Below are positions 1 to 9,339 of a stretch of DNA of 64,000 nt, piece by piece (positions within the stretch are counted from its first letter, which is position 1; each line of letters starts with the position of its first letter). The DNA comes from Thiobacillus denitrificans (GTDB taxonomy: Bacteria; Pseudomonadota; Gammaproteobacteria; Burkholderiales; Thiobacillaceae). Below the pieces are notes generated by a model. That model searched no databases and was not told where the DNA came from. It saw only the letters and a list, made by a program, of their open reading frames with translations. The translations under genes and the position numbers were made by a program. The stretch is taken from assembly GCA_020723405.1 (NCBI GenBank), contig DYIY01000016.1:18753-82752 (forward strand), given 5' to 3'.

Positions 1-17
1 ACGCCTGAGCCGGGAAA

Positions 18-671
18 TCAGACGGGCATGGCCAGGCGGCGCAGGGCCGCCGGGTCCAGCACCTCGATGCGCTCCCGGCCCAGCCGGACCCAGCCCTGGT
101 CGGCGAATTGCTTGAGCAGGCGGGAGACGATCTCCCGCACACTGCCCAGTTCGTCCGCCACGCTCTGATGGGAGGCGGCGATGGTCGGGCCCCGGGCCAC
201 CAGCCAGGCTGCCAGACGCTGGTCCAACTTGCGGAAGGCCACTTCCTCCACCAGTTGCATGAGCCCCGTCAAACGCTCGGAAAACAAGGAGAAGACCCGT
301 TCCCGGAAGGGCGGATGTTCCGCCGTCAGGCGCAGGAACAGGGGGCGGGGCAGGGTGACGGCTGATACGGGCGTTTCCGCCACACCGGTGGCCGGGTAGG
401 GTACACCGCCCAGCAGACAGCTCACCGTGACGATGCACAGTTCCCCCGGATGCACGCCGTAGAGCCGGATTTCGCGGCCGTTCTCCGCCCGCTTGCTGAC
501 CTTGATGTCGCCGGCCAGAAGCAGTGGCAGGGCCTGGCAGGGCGAACCGGCGTCAAACAGGCAGGTGCCCGCCGGTGCCTCCAGGGGCAGGGCCAGCCGG
601 GCCACTTCGCCGGCGAGGAGCGGGGGAAGGTCGGCCAGGGCGGGTAGACCACAAACATTGTCCGGGTTCAT
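18..671 (-). CDS. Crp/Fnr family transcriptional regulator
   Basis: A 217-aa protein with the Crp/Fnr plan: an effector-binding beta-roll at about residues 15-125, a dimer helix at about 125-150, and a winged helix-turn-helix at about 167-190 ([19 protein letters not shown]) whose recognition helix resembles other Fnr-like factors. Cysteines lie at 7, 37, 45, 78 and 84, but not in the classic Fnr cluster pattern, so an iron-sulfur sensor is not assured and the effector is unknown. The start ATG overlaps the stop of cca by 4 nt (ATGA), so it is translated with the upstream genes. A longer upstream reading in the same frame only shadows cca. The family call is firm; the target genes are unknown. 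Confidence 0.85.
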   Translation of the reverse strand: MNPDNVCGLPALADLPPLLAGEVARLALPLEAPAGTCLFDAGSPCQALPLLLAGDIKVSKRAENGREIRLYGVHPGELCIVTVSCLLGGVPYPATGVAETPVSAVTLPRPLFLRLTAEHPPFRERVFSLFSERLTGLMQLVEEVAFRKLDQRLAAWLVARGPTIAASHQSVADELGSVREIVSRLLKQFADQGWVRLGRERIEVLDPAALRRLAMPV

Positions 672-1900
672 GGGGGGAGGGCTTCCTGTATGGCCGCCAC
701 CCGGGCGGCATGGATCAGGCCGGGGATGGCACCGGGATCGGGGGCTTGGCTGGCGATGGCACCGGCCGGCACGTTCCGGGCTGCCTCCAGTGCGCGGTGC
801 AGGCGATCCGCCGGGAGAAAGGGGCGGGATTCGTAACCCGGCCGACCGCGAAAGTCCGCCTGACAGGCTTGCAGAAAGGCGGCAAAACGCGCCGGTCGGC
901 GCAGGGCGTCGGTTTGCTCCAGCAAGTGCAGCATGCCTTCCGCATCCAGGGATTTGGCGGCATGGGCACGGCCATGCCATCGGGACACCACCCGCGCCAG
1001 ACCGGCACAGTCAGCGGGAACCCGCAGCCGTTCGTTCACCGCGTCCACCGCCGCCATGCCCCGTTCCTCGTGGCCGCTGTGATCCGGCCAGCGTTCCCGG
1101 GGCGTCAGGCCCTTGCCCAGGTCATGGAGCAGGGCGGCATACCGCACCGGCAGATCGGCGTCGGCCAGGGCGGCCTGGTCCAGAACGGCAAGCAGATGCA
1201 GGCCCGTATCCATCTCCGGGTGGCTGATCGGGTTCTGGGGTACCCCGAACAGACGGTCCACCTCCGGGAGCAGGCGGGCCAGGGCGCCGCAGTCCCGCAG
1301 CACCTGGATCATGCGTGCCGGGCGACGGGCCATGAGGCCCCGGCTGAGTTCCTGCCAGACCCGTTCCGGCACCAGGGCATCCACCTCCCCGTCCGCCACC
1401 ATGCGGGCCATCAGGGCCAGGGTCTCCGGGGCCACGCTGAAATCGGGAAAGCGGGCAGAGAAGCGGGCCACGCGCAGAATGCGCACCGGATCCTCCACGA
1501 AGGCATCGGAGACGTGGCGCAGCGTCCGCGCGGCAATATCCGCCTGGCCGCCGTGGGGATCGATGATCCGGCCGTCCTCGTCTTCCGCCATGGCATTGAT
1601 GGTCAGGTCACGGCGCAGCAGGTCCTCCTCCAGGCTCACGTCGGGCGCGGCATGGACTACAAAGCCCCGGTAACCGGGCGCAGTTTTCCGTTCCGTGCGA
1701 GCCAGGGCGTATTCCTCCTGGGTGACGGGATGGAGAAATACGGGGAAATCCTTGCCCACCGGACGGAAGCCCAGGCTGGCCATCAGTTCCGCGCTGGCGC
1801 CCACCACCACGTGATCCCGGTCCTGGACCGGCAGGCCCAGCAGACGGTCGCGCACGGCGCCACCCACCACGTAGGCCCGGACCGGGGGGGGAAAGGTCAT
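668..1900 (-). CDS. cca: CCA tRNA nucleotidyltransferase (multifunctional, with HD domain)
   Basis: 410 aa, the length usual for the long proteobacterial form. The N-terminus has the class II nucleotidyltransferase signature GGAVRD (residues 13-18) followed by the metal-binding D27-R-D29. The C-terminal half has an HD phosphohydrolase motif (LLHDLGKG), typical of the version that also has phosphatase and 2',3'-cyclic phosphodiesterase activity. It adds or repairs the 3' CCA of tRNAs in the cytoplasm. Start chosen at MTFPPP because it makes a 4-nt ATGA overlap with the preceding epimerase gene; its own stop overlaps the Crp/Fnr gene in the same way. Confidence 0.95.
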   Translation of the reverse strand: MTFPPPVRAYVVGGAVRDRLLGLPVQDRDHVVVGASAELMASLGFRPVGKDFPVFLHPVTQEEYALARTERKTAPGYRGFVVHAAPDVSLEEDLLRRDLTINAMAEDEDGRIIDPHGGQADIAARTLRHVSDAFVEDPVRILRVARFSARFPDFSVAPETLALMARMVADGEVDALVPERVWQELSRGLMARRPARMIQVLRDCGALARLLPEVDRLFGVPQNPISHPEMDTGLHLLAVLDQAALADADLPVRYAALLHDLGKGLTPRERWPDHSGHEERGMAAVDAVNERLRVPADCAGLARVVSRWHGRAHAAKSLDAEGMLHLLEQTDALRRPARFAAFLQACQADFRGRPGYESRPFLPADRLHRALEAARNVPAGAIASQAPDPGAIPGLIHAARVAAIQEALPP

Positions 1901-2868
1901 CGGCCGGCCCGGCGGCGGAAGGGATCGTAATGCCGGCGGGGATGGACTTCCCGCAGGTAACCGATGACCGCCTCCAGGGGGGTGGGACGGCCGAACACGG
2001 CGGGAAAGCCGTCCGGACAGACGTTGTCCGCCTGCATGGCGTAATGGTTGTCCCGGGTCATGAGTTTGCGCCCGGGCTTGAGTTCCATGAGCCGGGCAAA
2101 CCAGTAGGAAGGGCCGGGGCCCAGGGGCAGGATCAGCCGCTTGAGACCCAGTTCCCGGGCGGTCAGGCCCAGCAATTCCGCCAGGGAATAAACCCGGGGA
2201 CCGCACAGGTTATAGGCCTGGCCCACGGTTTCAGGCCGGCTCAGGGCAGTGGCGAAGGCCCGGGCCACGTCGCCCACGAAGACGGGCTGGAAACGGGCGT
2301 GGCCATCGGCCAGGGGCAGCACCGGGGCCAGAGGCAGCAGGCGGGCGAACAAGCTGAGGAAACTGTCCCCCGGGCCGAAGATCACCGAGGGGCGGAAGAC
2401 CGTGACCTCCAGATCGGCAGCAGCCCGGACCAGGGCTTCCCCCTGGGCCTTGGAGCGCTGGTAGGCACTGGGGGAGGTTTCGCTCGCCCCCAGGGCCCCC
2501 ATGTGCAGCAGACGCCTGACGGCGGCGCGCCGGCAGGCGCCCACCACCTGGCCGGGTAGCCCCACGTGGGCATGCTGGAAGCTGCCGCGCCGGGACCGCT
2601 CATCCTCACCCCCGGCCGGGGCCGTTTCGTGGAGGATGCCTACCAGGTTGATGACTGCCTGGACGCCCTGGAACAGGCGATCCAGTTCCCCGGGCTGGTG
2701 GATGTCCGTTTCCACCACTTCCACTCCGGGCAGCAGGATCAGATGCTTGACCGGCTCCCGGCGCCGGGCCGGGACCCGCACCCGCCAGCCCTGGTTGGCG
2801 AGGAGGGGAACCAGGTGGCGGCCGACGAAGCCGCCACCGCCGAGAACACAGACGGTGGGCTGGGACAT
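1897..2868 (-). CDS. NDUFA9-like NAD(P)-dependent epimerase/dehydratase (complex I-associated SDR family)
   Basis: 323 aa. An N-terminal Rossmann dinucleotide-binding loop (GGGGFVG, residues 10-16) and a YxxxK catalytic pair (AYQRSK) place it in the extended short-chain dehydrogenase superfamily. Overall it resembles the atypical subfamily related to the mitochondrial complex I subunit NDUFA9. In bacteria these single genes have no settled substrate, and no nuo genes are present here. It lies 55 nt after the lytic transglycosylase gene and overlaps cca by 4 nt, so it is part of a four-gene minus-strand run. The family is clear; the function is open. Confidence 0.85.
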   Translation of the reverse strand: MSQPTVCVLGGGGFVGRHLVPLLANQGWRVRVPARRREPVKHLILLPGVEVVETDIHQPGELDRLFQGVQAVINLVGILHETAPAGGEDERSRRGSFQHAHVGLPGQVVGACRRAAVRRLLHMGALGASETSPSAYQRSKAQGEALVRAAADLEVTVFRPSVIFGPGDSFLSLFARLLPLAPVLPLADGHARFQPVFVGDVARAFATALSRPETVGQAYNLCGPRVYSLAELLGLTARELGLKRLILPLGPGPSYWFARLMELKPGRKLMTRDNHYAMQADNVCPDGFPAVFGRPTPLEAVIGYLREVHPRRHYDPFRRRAGR

Positions 2869-2923
2869 GGCAGGCGTGATGAGGAGGATAAGGACGCCAT
2901 TCTAACGTCCGGGACCGGGGGCG

Positions 2924-4858
2924 CTACTCCGGTTGGGGGGCGGCCTCATCCCTGTCCGGTGCAGGGGTGCCGGGCCGGGGGGGGATCACTCCCAGACGGT
3001 CCTTCAGGGATTGGCTCACCCCGCCGAAGCGGGCCCGGTAGAACATGGCATTGGCCAGCACCTTCTTCACGTAATCCCGGGTTTCGGCGAAGGGGATGTT
3101 CTCCACGTAGATGGCCCCCTCCAGAGGGGTTGCCGCTTGCCATTTGCGGGCCCGGCCCGGGCCGGCGTTGTAACCGGCGGTGGCCAGTACGGGGGACTGG
3201 TCCAGGCCGTCGAAGATGCGCTTCAGGTAGTAGGTGCCGAAGCGGATGTTGGTTTCGGGCCGGCCCACCTCCTTGTGGGCGTTGGCCTTGAGTCCCAGTT
3301 GCCGGGCAATCCACTTGGCCGTGGCGGGCATGATCTGCATGAGACCCTGGGCCCCGACCGATGAGCGGGCGTAATCCACGAAGCGGGATTCCTGGCGCAT
3401 GAGGCCGAAGACCCAGGCTTCATCCAGTCCGTTTTCCTGGGCGTAGGCGCTGGCCAGATCCCGATAGGGGGCCAGGTAGCGCAGGTCGAAATCATGGACA
3501 TCCCGGGTCTTCTCGGCGGTGATGATGGCCCGGTCATACCATTCCTCCCGGCGGGCCAGTTCGGCGGCGGCCAGCAGGAGCCGGTCCTCCAGGCCACGCA
3601 GGGTGCGCTCCCATTCCGCCACTGCGTTGCCGGTGTCCCCCAGGCGGCGCAGCAGCAGGGCCCGCTGGAAACCGGCCAGGGACTCGACGCTCTTCAGGTC
3701 GTCCGGGGTCACCTTGTAGTCGGCCGGCCGGGCTTCCAGTTTGGCCGGCAGTTCCTCTTCGGCCAGCAGGCCGTAATAGTGGATTTCCCGGGACAACCGG
3801 GCGAACAACTGGTTGGCCGGATAGGCCGCGTTGAGGGCTTTGAGGGCCCGGGCTTTCCAGTAGCGCCAGACCGGCTCGTTCTGCATGGTGTCCGGCATGG
3901 CATCGATGGTCCGGTAGGTTTCCACCCAGTTGCCGGCGCGCAGGGCGGCCCGGGTCTTCCACTGGAACTGGGGCTCGGTCCGGGGTACCCCGGCCTTGGC
4001 GAACCAGTCCAGGGCCCGGGCGTCGTGGAGCCGGGCGGCGTGCATGCCGACCTGGGCCCAGCCGAATTGCCTTTCCTCCTCGGTGTAGGCCAACTGGTCC
4101 TGCTCCCAGAGCCGGGCCGCAGCCACCGGTTCATCCTTGGCCAGACGGGTCAGCACGTGCAGGCCCGCCTCCCGTTGGGCCCGCCGTTCACCGGGGTTGG
4201 CCAGCAGGCGGAGATCCTGACGCTGGGCCCGGGCCAGGGCATCGGCCTCCATGCGCAGGGCTTCCGGCAAGCCGGCGTCCACCTCCCGGGCCAGGCGCAG
4301 GTTGTTGGCGTCCAGGGCCAGGCGCAGGCGCAGCATGCGGTCTTCCAGGCTGAGCACGCCCCGCTCGGCCAGGGTGGCGAACAGGGCATCGCAGGCGCTG
4401 GGGAGATCCCGGAAGGTGCGCCATTGGGCCAGGCCCTCACCTTCCGCCCCTTTGTCGGCATCGGCAAGCCGGGCCCGCAGGGCCAGGCATTGGAGTTCCT
4501 GGTCCGGCTTGAGCAGGGTCTGGAATTGTTCCCGGAAGGCCGGCCAGTTCTCCTCCTTGCCGAACTGGCGGGCCAGATCGCCGCGCAACCGGTCGGCCAG
4601 GTGGCTGTCCGGGTGGCGGGCGATGAAATCCAACTGCGCCTGCACGGGCGGGTCGTTGGATTTCAGCCGCCAGTAGCGGATGTAGGGGGCCAGCAGATGG
4701 TCGGCGGGGATCCGCTCCGCATATTTCTGGAAACGGTCCATCCGGCCCTTCTGGTAAGCCTCCCGGGCCGCCTGGAAATCGGTTTCGACTGAGGCCCGGG
4801 CCAGGGTTGCCAGGAGGAGGGCCAACAGAAACAGGCTGGAGAAATGTCGCGGCCGCAC
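2924..4858 (-). CDS. Soluble lytic murein transglycosylase (Slt70-type)
   Basis: About 644 aa from a GTG start, chosen because it puts a short basic stretch directly before a hydrophobic signal peptide (FSSLFLLALLLATLARA). An ATG 19 codons upstream (4915) is the alternative. After the signal comes a long alpha-helical superhelical region, then a C-terminal SLT domain with the catalytic glutamate in RQESRF, the GLMQIMPATA motif and YNAGPGR. It cleaves the MurNAc-GlcNAc bond in the periplasm to give 1,6-anhydro muropeptides. Length and domain order match Slt70-like enzymes. It is first in the run followed by the epimerase, cca and Crp/Fnr genes. Confidence 0.92.
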   Translation of the reverse strand: MRPRHFSSLFLLALLLATLARASVETDFQAAREAYQKGRMDRFQKYAERIPADHLLAPYIRYWRLKSNDPPVQAQLDFIARHPDSHLADRLRGDLARQFGKEENWPAFREQFQTLLKPDQELQCLALRARLADADKGAEGEGLAQWRTFRDLPSACDALFATLAERGVLSLEDRMLRLRLALDANNLRLAREVDAGLPEALRMEADALARAQRQDLRLLANPGERRAQREAGLHVLTRLAKDEPVAAARLWEQDQLAYTEEERQFGWAQVGMHAARLHDARALDWFAKAGVPRTEPQFQWKTRAALRAGNWVETYRTIDAMPDTMQNEPVWRYWKARALKALNAAYPANQLFARLSREIHYYGLLAEEELPAKLEARPADYKVTPDDLKSVESLAGFQRALLLRRLGDTGNAVAEWERTLRGLEDRLLLAAAELARREEWYDRAIITAEKTRDVHDFDLRYLAPYRDLASAYAQENGLDEAWVFGLMRQESRFVDYARSSVGAQGLMQIMPATAKWIARQLGLKANAHKEVGRPETNIRFGTYYLKRIFDGLDQSPVLATAGYNAGPGRARKWQAATPLEGAIYVENIPFAETRDYVKKVLANAMFYRARFGGVSQSLKDRLGVIPPRPGTPAPDRDEAAPQPE

Positions 4859-4940
4859 GCCCTGGATCAGGTTATTCAAAGTGCCGCACTGTAACCCATG
4901 CCCGGGCGACGGCAAAACCGTTGCCCGGCAGGGAGGGCGG

Positions 4941-5459
4941 TCAGCGTTCGGCCAGGCTCACGTTCACGTTGACCCGCACCGTCTGGCCCGGGTCGTAGGG
5001 CAGGAAGGCGTTGTAGTCGTGGCCCTGGTAACGGTAGGTCACGTTGTAGCCGGTGAGCTGGCGGGTCCAGTTGTCCACATTGCGGCAACGCTGCTCGGTG
5101 CGTGGCTGGCTGGCGGTCCGGCCCTGGTGGCCGTCGTTGTCGATGTTGTCGCCGACGATGGCACCTGTGGCGGCGCCTACGGCAGTGGCCACACTGCGGC
5201 CGTTGCCCTTGCCCACCTGGTTGCCGAGCAGGCCGCCGACCAGACCACCGATGATGGCGCCGCCATAGGAGCGGCCATCGGAGCGGACTTCACTGGTGGA
5301 CACCTGTTCCTCCCAGCATTCCCGTTGCGGTTTGTTGACGCTTTCATAGACGGGGGTGCTGGACATCACCTGGGCGGAGTCCTGGAAATTGGCTGCCTGG
5401 ACCGGGGCCATGGCCCCGGCGAACAGAGCGCTGAACAGCAGGGGGGTGGAAGTGCGCAT
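4941..5459 (-). CDS. Glycine-zipper 2TM-domain outer-envelope protein
   Basis: 172 aa with an N-terminal signal peptide ending near residue 22 (PVQA). A glycine-zipper segment follows, rich in GxxxG repeats (GGAIIGGLVGGLLGNQVG and a second stretch), typical of small membrane-inserting envelope lipoprotein-like proteins, here without a lipobox cysteine. The C-terminal half is polar with a YNVTYRYQGH segment. Start chosen for the strong ribosome binding site GAAGGAG just upstream. It follows the DUF3106 gene on the same strand with a 31-nt gap, so the two are probably co-transcribed. Exact function unknown; a role in envelope integrity is inferred from the family. Confidence 0.75.
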   Translation of the reverse strand: MRTSTPLLFSALFAGAMAPVQAANFQDSAQVMSSTPVYESVNKPQRECWEEQVSTSEVRSDGRSYGGAIIGGLVGGLLGNQVGKGNGRSVATAVGAATGAIVGDNIDNDGHQGRTASQPRTEQRCRNVDNWTRQLTGYNVTYRYQGHDYNAFLPYDPGQTVRVNVNVSLAER

Positions 5460-5490
5460 GGTGAAACTCCTTCTCTCGTTACGTAGTGGG

Positions 5491-5970
5491 TCAACGGTCC
5501 CGGCCGCCATCCCGGCTGCCGTCACGACCGCCGCGGCGGTCGAAAAATTCACCCGGATAGGGAACATCCCGGGGGGGCAGGTTCTCGAACCGGCCATTCT
5601 CGTGGCGACGCCGTTCGAATCCCGTGCCGAAGCTGCCCTGATCATCCCGGTCGTCCCGGCCGGTCCGCTCCCGGTCGTCCCGGACTGGCGGTCCCCGCCG
5701 ATCTTCCTGGCTCCAGCGGTCGCCCAAGCCGTCCCTTTGGCGCAACATGCGCTCACGGAACTCCCGGCGCAGCTTCAAGCGTTCTTCGGGGCTGGCCTGT
5801 TCCCAGCGCTCCCGCAGGGCCTGGCGCTCCTCCGGCGTGAGTTGGGCGAGCATGGCCTGCATGGGGCCCTGACTGCGGTAGTCGTCGTCCCGGGCCTGGG
5901 CCGGTAGGGCGGCCAGGCCCAGGAGCAGGGCAAGCAGCAGGTTTCTGGAATTCAGGGGGCCGGGTTTCAT
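5491..5970 (-). CDS. DUF3106-like secreted small protein, charged C-terminus
   Basis: 159 aa. A signal peptide runs from MKPGPLNS through a leucine-rich core to about residue 27 (PAQA). The central part has the repeat-like LTPEERQALRERWEQ and SPEERLKLRREF segments typical of DUF3106 proteins. The C-terminal 80 residues are almost wholly Arg/Asp/Gly and look disordered. The start is fixed by a GGAG ribosome binding site 6 nt upstream. It is divergent from the OmpR-like regulator 98 nt away, which makes it, with the glycine-zipper gene, a candidate target of that regulator. That link is inferred from position only. Confidence 0.7.
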   Translation of the reverse strand: MKPGPLNSRNLLLALLLGLAALPAQARDDDYRSQGPMQAMLAQLTPEERQALRERWEQASPEERLKLRREFRERMLRQRDGLGDRWSQEDRRGPPVRDDRERTGRDDRDDQGSFGTGFERRRHENGRFENLPPRDVPYPGEFFDRRGGRDGSRDGGRDR

Positions 5971-6068
5971 GGTTGTCTCCTTGTACGTTTCCCATGCTAG
6001 GCACATGGGGTAACACGTGGGTTTCCGCTTCGGATAGATTTGTAACAGAGTGTTTCGGAGAAAAAGCT

Positions 6069-6779
6069 GTGAACGACAATCCCCAAGTGTTGGTGGTGGA
6101 CGATGACGCGGGCATCCGCGACCTGCTGGCCGACTATCTGGCCAAGCAGGGTCTGAGCGTGGCCACGGCCCGGGACGGCAAGGAAATGGACGAGCGGCTG
6201 GCCGCCGCCTTCCCGGATATCATCGTCATGGACCTGATGCTGCCCGGTGAGGACGGGCTGGCCCTTACCCGGCGGGTGAAGGCCGGCCGAGCCGTGCCGG
6301 TAATCATGCTGTCCGCCCGGGGAGAGGACATCGACCGCATCGTGGGTCTGGAGGTGGGGGCCGACGATTACCTGGCCAAACCCTTCAATCCCCGGGAACT
6401 GCTGGCCCGCATCCGCGCCGTGCTGCGCCGGGGGGGCGGCGGCAAGGCCGAGGAAGAGGTCGGCGAGACGGTCCGCTTCGGCCCCTTCGCCCTGGATGTG
6501 GCCGCCCAGAGCCTGGCCCGGGACGGCCAGGACATCCCCCTCACCCAGGCCGAGTTCACCCTGCTCAAGCTGTTCGTGGAACATCCCGGCCGGGCCCTGT
6601 CCCGGGACCAGATCATGGACTGGTTGAAGGGCTATGATCGGGACCCCTTCGACCGCTCCATCGACGTGCGGGTCACCCGGCTGCGCAAGAAGATCGAGGA
6701 TGACCCGGCCAATCCGGTGTACATCCGCACCGTGTGGGGCCAGGGCTACCTGTTCTCCCCCAAGGGCAAGGGCGGGTGA
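6069..6779 (+). CDS. ompR: OmpR-family response regulator
   Basis: 236 aa from a GTG start preceded by GGAG. The N-terminal receiver domain has the acidic pocket DDD (residues 11-13), the phospho-acceptor Asp55 in MDLMLP, and Lys in AKPF. The C-terminal winged-helix domain ends in the RVTRLRKKIEDDP recognition region characteristic of OmpR. Length is close to the 239 aa of E. coli OmpR. It overlaps the sensor kinase gene by a GTGA and should be activated by it. Likely targets are porin or envelope genes; the divergent envelope gene pair upstream is a candidate. OmpR identity is probable but could be a close paralogue. Confidence 0.85.
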   Translation: MNDNPQVLVVDDDAGIRDLLADYLAKQGLSVATARDGKEMDERLAAAFPDIIVMDLMLPGEDGLALTRRVKAGRAVPVIMLSARGEDIDRIVGLEVGADDYLAKPFNPRELLARIRAVLRRGGGGKAEEEVGETVRFGPFALDVAAQSLARDGQDIPLTQAEFTLLKLFVEHPGRALSRDQIMDWLKGYDRDPFDRSIDVRVTRLRKKIEDDPANPVYIRTVWGQGYLFSPKGKGG

Positions 6780-8095
6780 GGCTGCTGCCCGAAACCCTGT
6801 TCGGCCGCACCGCCGCCGTCCTGCTGGCGGCCTTCCTGGTATTCGAAGCGGCGGCCTTCAGCGTGGTCTGGCGCATGGTCATCCAGCCCCTGGCTGAACG
6901 TTCCGCCGACGATCTGGCGGCCAAGATCCACCTGGCCGCCCAGACCTGGGTGGAACTGCCCCCCGCCACCCGGGCCGACTACGAGATGGAACTGTCCTTC
7001 CGTCATGACCTGGAATTGGGAGCGGCCAAGGTTTCCCTGCCCGACGCGGCCGCAGAGCCGGGCTATTTTGCCGGGCTGCTGCTCCAGGCCCTGGGCAGCC
7101 GCACCGGACAGACCATGACCCTGAAGCAGGGACCCGACGGCGGATGGGACTGGCTGGAAATCCAGGTGGCCGGCACCCGGCTGCGGGTGGGCTATGACCG
7201 GCTGCGCTATGACCTGGAGGCCCCCCTGGCGGCGGTGGGGGTGTTTCTCTTGGGCGCCGGCCTGACCCTGCTCACCGCCCTGTTCATGGTCCGTCAGATG
7301 AGCCGCGACCTGGCCGGCCTGGCGGACAAGGCCCGGGAGGTGGGCCAGGGACGGGAACCGGAGCGGCTGCCGGAGACGGGGCCTGTGGAAATCCGGGAAC
7401 TCACCACGGCTTTCAACCGCATGGCCGAAGAAGTGCAAAGTCTGCTGGAAAACCGCACCGTGTTGTTGTCCGGCATTTCCCACGACCTGCGCACCCCCAT
7501 CACCCGCATGAAGCTGGCCCTGTCCATGCTGGACGGCGCGGACCCGGCCATGGTGGCCCGGCTGGAAGGGGATCTGGACGAAATGAACCGGCTCATCGGC
7601 GACATGCTGGCCTTTGCCCGGGCCCTGCGGGCCGACGACCAGGACGAACTGGACCTGAACGGCACCCTGGGCGAGGCGGCAGCCCGGGCGGGGCGCCTGG
7701 GCCCGGTCAACTGGACGCCCGGTCCGCCCTGTCCGGCCCGGGTGAGCCCGGCGGCCCTGGGGCGCATCCTGGACAACCTGCTGGAAAACGCCCGGCGCTA
7801 TGGCGGCGGAGAGGCGGTGGATCTGGTGCTCGGCCAGGACCGGGGAGAGATCCGGGTGGGCGTGCTGGATCGGGGGCCGGGCATCCCGGCGGAACAACGG
7901 GAGGCGGTATTCCGGCCCTTCTTCCGGCTGGAGGCTTCCCGGGCCCGGGATTCGGGGGGAAGCGGACTGGGGCTGGCCATCGTCCGCCAGTTGGCCGATG
8001 CCCAGGGCTGGCGGGTGGAACTGAGGGACCGGCAGGGCGGCGGCCTGGCCGCCTGGCTGACGATCCCCGCCGGGATCACTTCACGTGGTACTTGA
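6776..8095 (+). CDS. envZ: EnvZ-like sensor histidine kinase
   Basis: 439 aa from a GTG that overlaps the regulator stop codon (GTGA). Transmembrane helices lie at about 12-33 and 150-172, flanking a ~115-residue periplasmic region. Then come a HAMP linker, a HisKA domain with the phospho-accepting His236 in SGISHDLRTP, an N box (DNLLENARRYG) and the G boxes GVLDRGPGIP and GSGLGLAIV. This is the inner-membrane partner of the preceding response regulator. The 3' end overlaps a possible small convergent gene by 20 nt. Confidence 0.88.
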   Translation: MRLLPETLFGRTAAVLLAAFLVFEAAAFSVVWRMVIQPLAERSADDLAAKIHLAAQTWVELPPATRADYEMELSFRHDLELGAAKVSLPDAAAEPGYFAGLLLQALGSRTGQTMTLKQGPDGGWDWLEIQVAGTRLRVGYDRLRYDLEAPLAAVGVFLLGAGLTLLTALFMVRQMSRDLAGLADKAREVGQGREPERLPETGPVEIRELTTAFNRMAEEVQSLLENRTVLLSGISHDLRTPITRMKLALSMLDGADPAMVARLEGDLDEMNRLIGDMLAFARALRADDQDELDLNGTLGEAAARAGRLGPVNWTPGPPCPARVSPAALGRILDNLLENARRYGGGEAVDLVLGQDRGEIRVGVLDRGPGIPAEQREAVFRPFFRLEASRARDSGGSGLGLAIVRQLADAQGWRVELRDRQGGGLAAWLTIPAGITSRGT

Positions 8096-8231
8096 ACACC
8101 ATCACTTCCATGTTCAGGAAGGACAGGCTGGTGATGGACAGGCGGCGGGTCTGGGTGCGGATTACCCGGGCGGCGTTGTCGGCCGCGCGGCGGAAGCGGA
8201 TGGTCAGGCTGGGTGTCAGGGTCAGGGTCAT
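8076..8231 (-). CDS. Small hypothetical protein (51 aa), convergent with the EnvZ-like gene
   Basis: A 51-aa reading frame with a strong ribosome binding site (CGGAGGACACC before ATG). The product is basic (RFRRAADNAARVIRTQTRR) with a hydrophobic tail (MEVMVFKYHV). I do not recognise it. Its last 20 nt overlap the 3' end of the kinase gene on the other strand. The 193 nt between it and glyQ (8232-8424) hold a possible -10 (TAGAAT at 8392-8397) for glyQ, with no well-spaced -35, and nothing else I can name. The good Shine-Dalgarno argues for a gene; the short length argues for caution. Confidence 0.4.
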   Translation of the reverse strand: MTLTLTPSLTIRFRRAADNAARVIRTQTRRLSITSLSFLNMEVMVFKYHVK

Positions 8232-8424
8232 GGTGTCCTCCGGTCTCTTGAGGGGAACCATGCAAACCCCGTGCCCAGGCAGAACACATTGATCTGACAG
8301 GATTTCTTCGCCTGAACGCGAAGTTGCCTGGCGAACGGCCGGACAGCCCGTCAAATTCCCGTCAGTTGGGCGGATCGGGGCCTGGAGCGGTTAGAATCGC
8401 ACCTCTTTATCCCCTCTTGCCACC

Positions 8425-9339
8425 ATGCCCGCATTCCAGGACATCATCCTCACCCTTCAAAAATTCTGGGGGGAACAGGGCTGCGCCCTGCTCCAGCCCT
8501 ACGACATGGAAGTCGGCGCCGGCACCTCCCATACCGCCACCTTCCTGCGTTCCCTGGGCCCGGAGCCCTGGAAGGCCGCCTACGTGCAGCCCAGTCGCCG
8601 GCCCAAGGACGGCCGCTACGGCGAGAACCCCAACCGCATGCAGCACTACTACCAGTACCAGGTGGTGCTGAAGCCGGCCCCGGCCAATATCCTGGAGCTC
8701 TACCTGGGCTCCCTGGAGGCCCTGGGCTTCGACCTGAAGAAGAACGACATCCGCTTCGTGGAAGACGACTGGGAAAACCCCACCCTGGGCGCCTGGGGCC
8801 TGGGCTGGGAAGTGTGGCTGAACGGCATGGAAGTCACCCAGTTCACCTACTTCCAGCAGGTGGGCGGCATCGACTGCAAGCCCATCACCGGCGAGATCAC
8901 CTACGGCCTGGAACGCCTCGCCATGTATCTGCAGGGTGTGGAGAACGTGTTCGACCTGGAATATGCCCCCGGGGTCAGCTACGGCGACGTGTTCCACCAG
9001 AACGAGGTGGAACAATCGGCCTACAACTTTGAGCATTCCGACGTGGAGTTCCTGCTCACCGCCTTCAACGCCCACGAAAAACAGGCCCGCCTGCTCATGG
9101 AGCGGCAACTGGCCCTGCCGGCCTACGAGCAGGTGCTCAAGGCCGCCCACACCTTCAACCTGCTGGACGCCCGGGGCGCCATCTCGGTCACCGAGCGGGC
9201 CGCGTATATCGGAAGAATTCGTAACCTGGCGCGCAGCGTCGCGCAAAGCTACCTGGAATCCCGGGCCCGCCTGGGCTTCCCCATGGCGCCCAGGGCCTGG
9301 GCCGAGGAAGTGCAGGCCCGCATGGAGAAGGCAGCATGA
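8425..9339 (+). CDS. glyQ: Glycine-tRNA ligase, alpha subunit
   Basis: 304 aa, the standard length of the bacterial alpha subunit. The N-terminus ([17 protein letters not shown]) and the segments [19 protein letters not shown] and [20 protein letters not shown] are hallmark class II catalytic-core motifs. With the beta subunit it forms an alpha2-beta2 enzyme that charges tRNA-Gly. Its stop overlaps the start of glyS by 4 nt (ATGA). First gene of a long plus-strand run. Confidence 0.98.
   Translation: MPAFQDIILTLQKFWGEQGCALLQPYDMEVGAGTSHTATFLRSLGPEPWKAAYVQPSRRPKDGRYGENPNRMQHYYQYQVVLKPAPANILELYLGSLEALGFDLKKNDIRFVEDDWENPTLGAWGLGWEVWLNGMEVTQFTYFQQVGGIDCKPITGEITYGLERLAMYLQGVENVFDLEYAPGVSYGDVFHQNEVEQSAYNFEHSDVEFLLTAFNAHEKQARLLMERQLALPAYEQVLKAAHTFNLLDARGAISVTERAAYIGRIRNLARSVAQSYLESRARLGFPMAPRAWAEEVQARMEKAA

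Noticed and set aside
8366..8397. A sigma-70 promoter for glyQ (TTGGGC and TAGAAT)
   Set aside because: The spacer is 20 nt, too long for a confident call.
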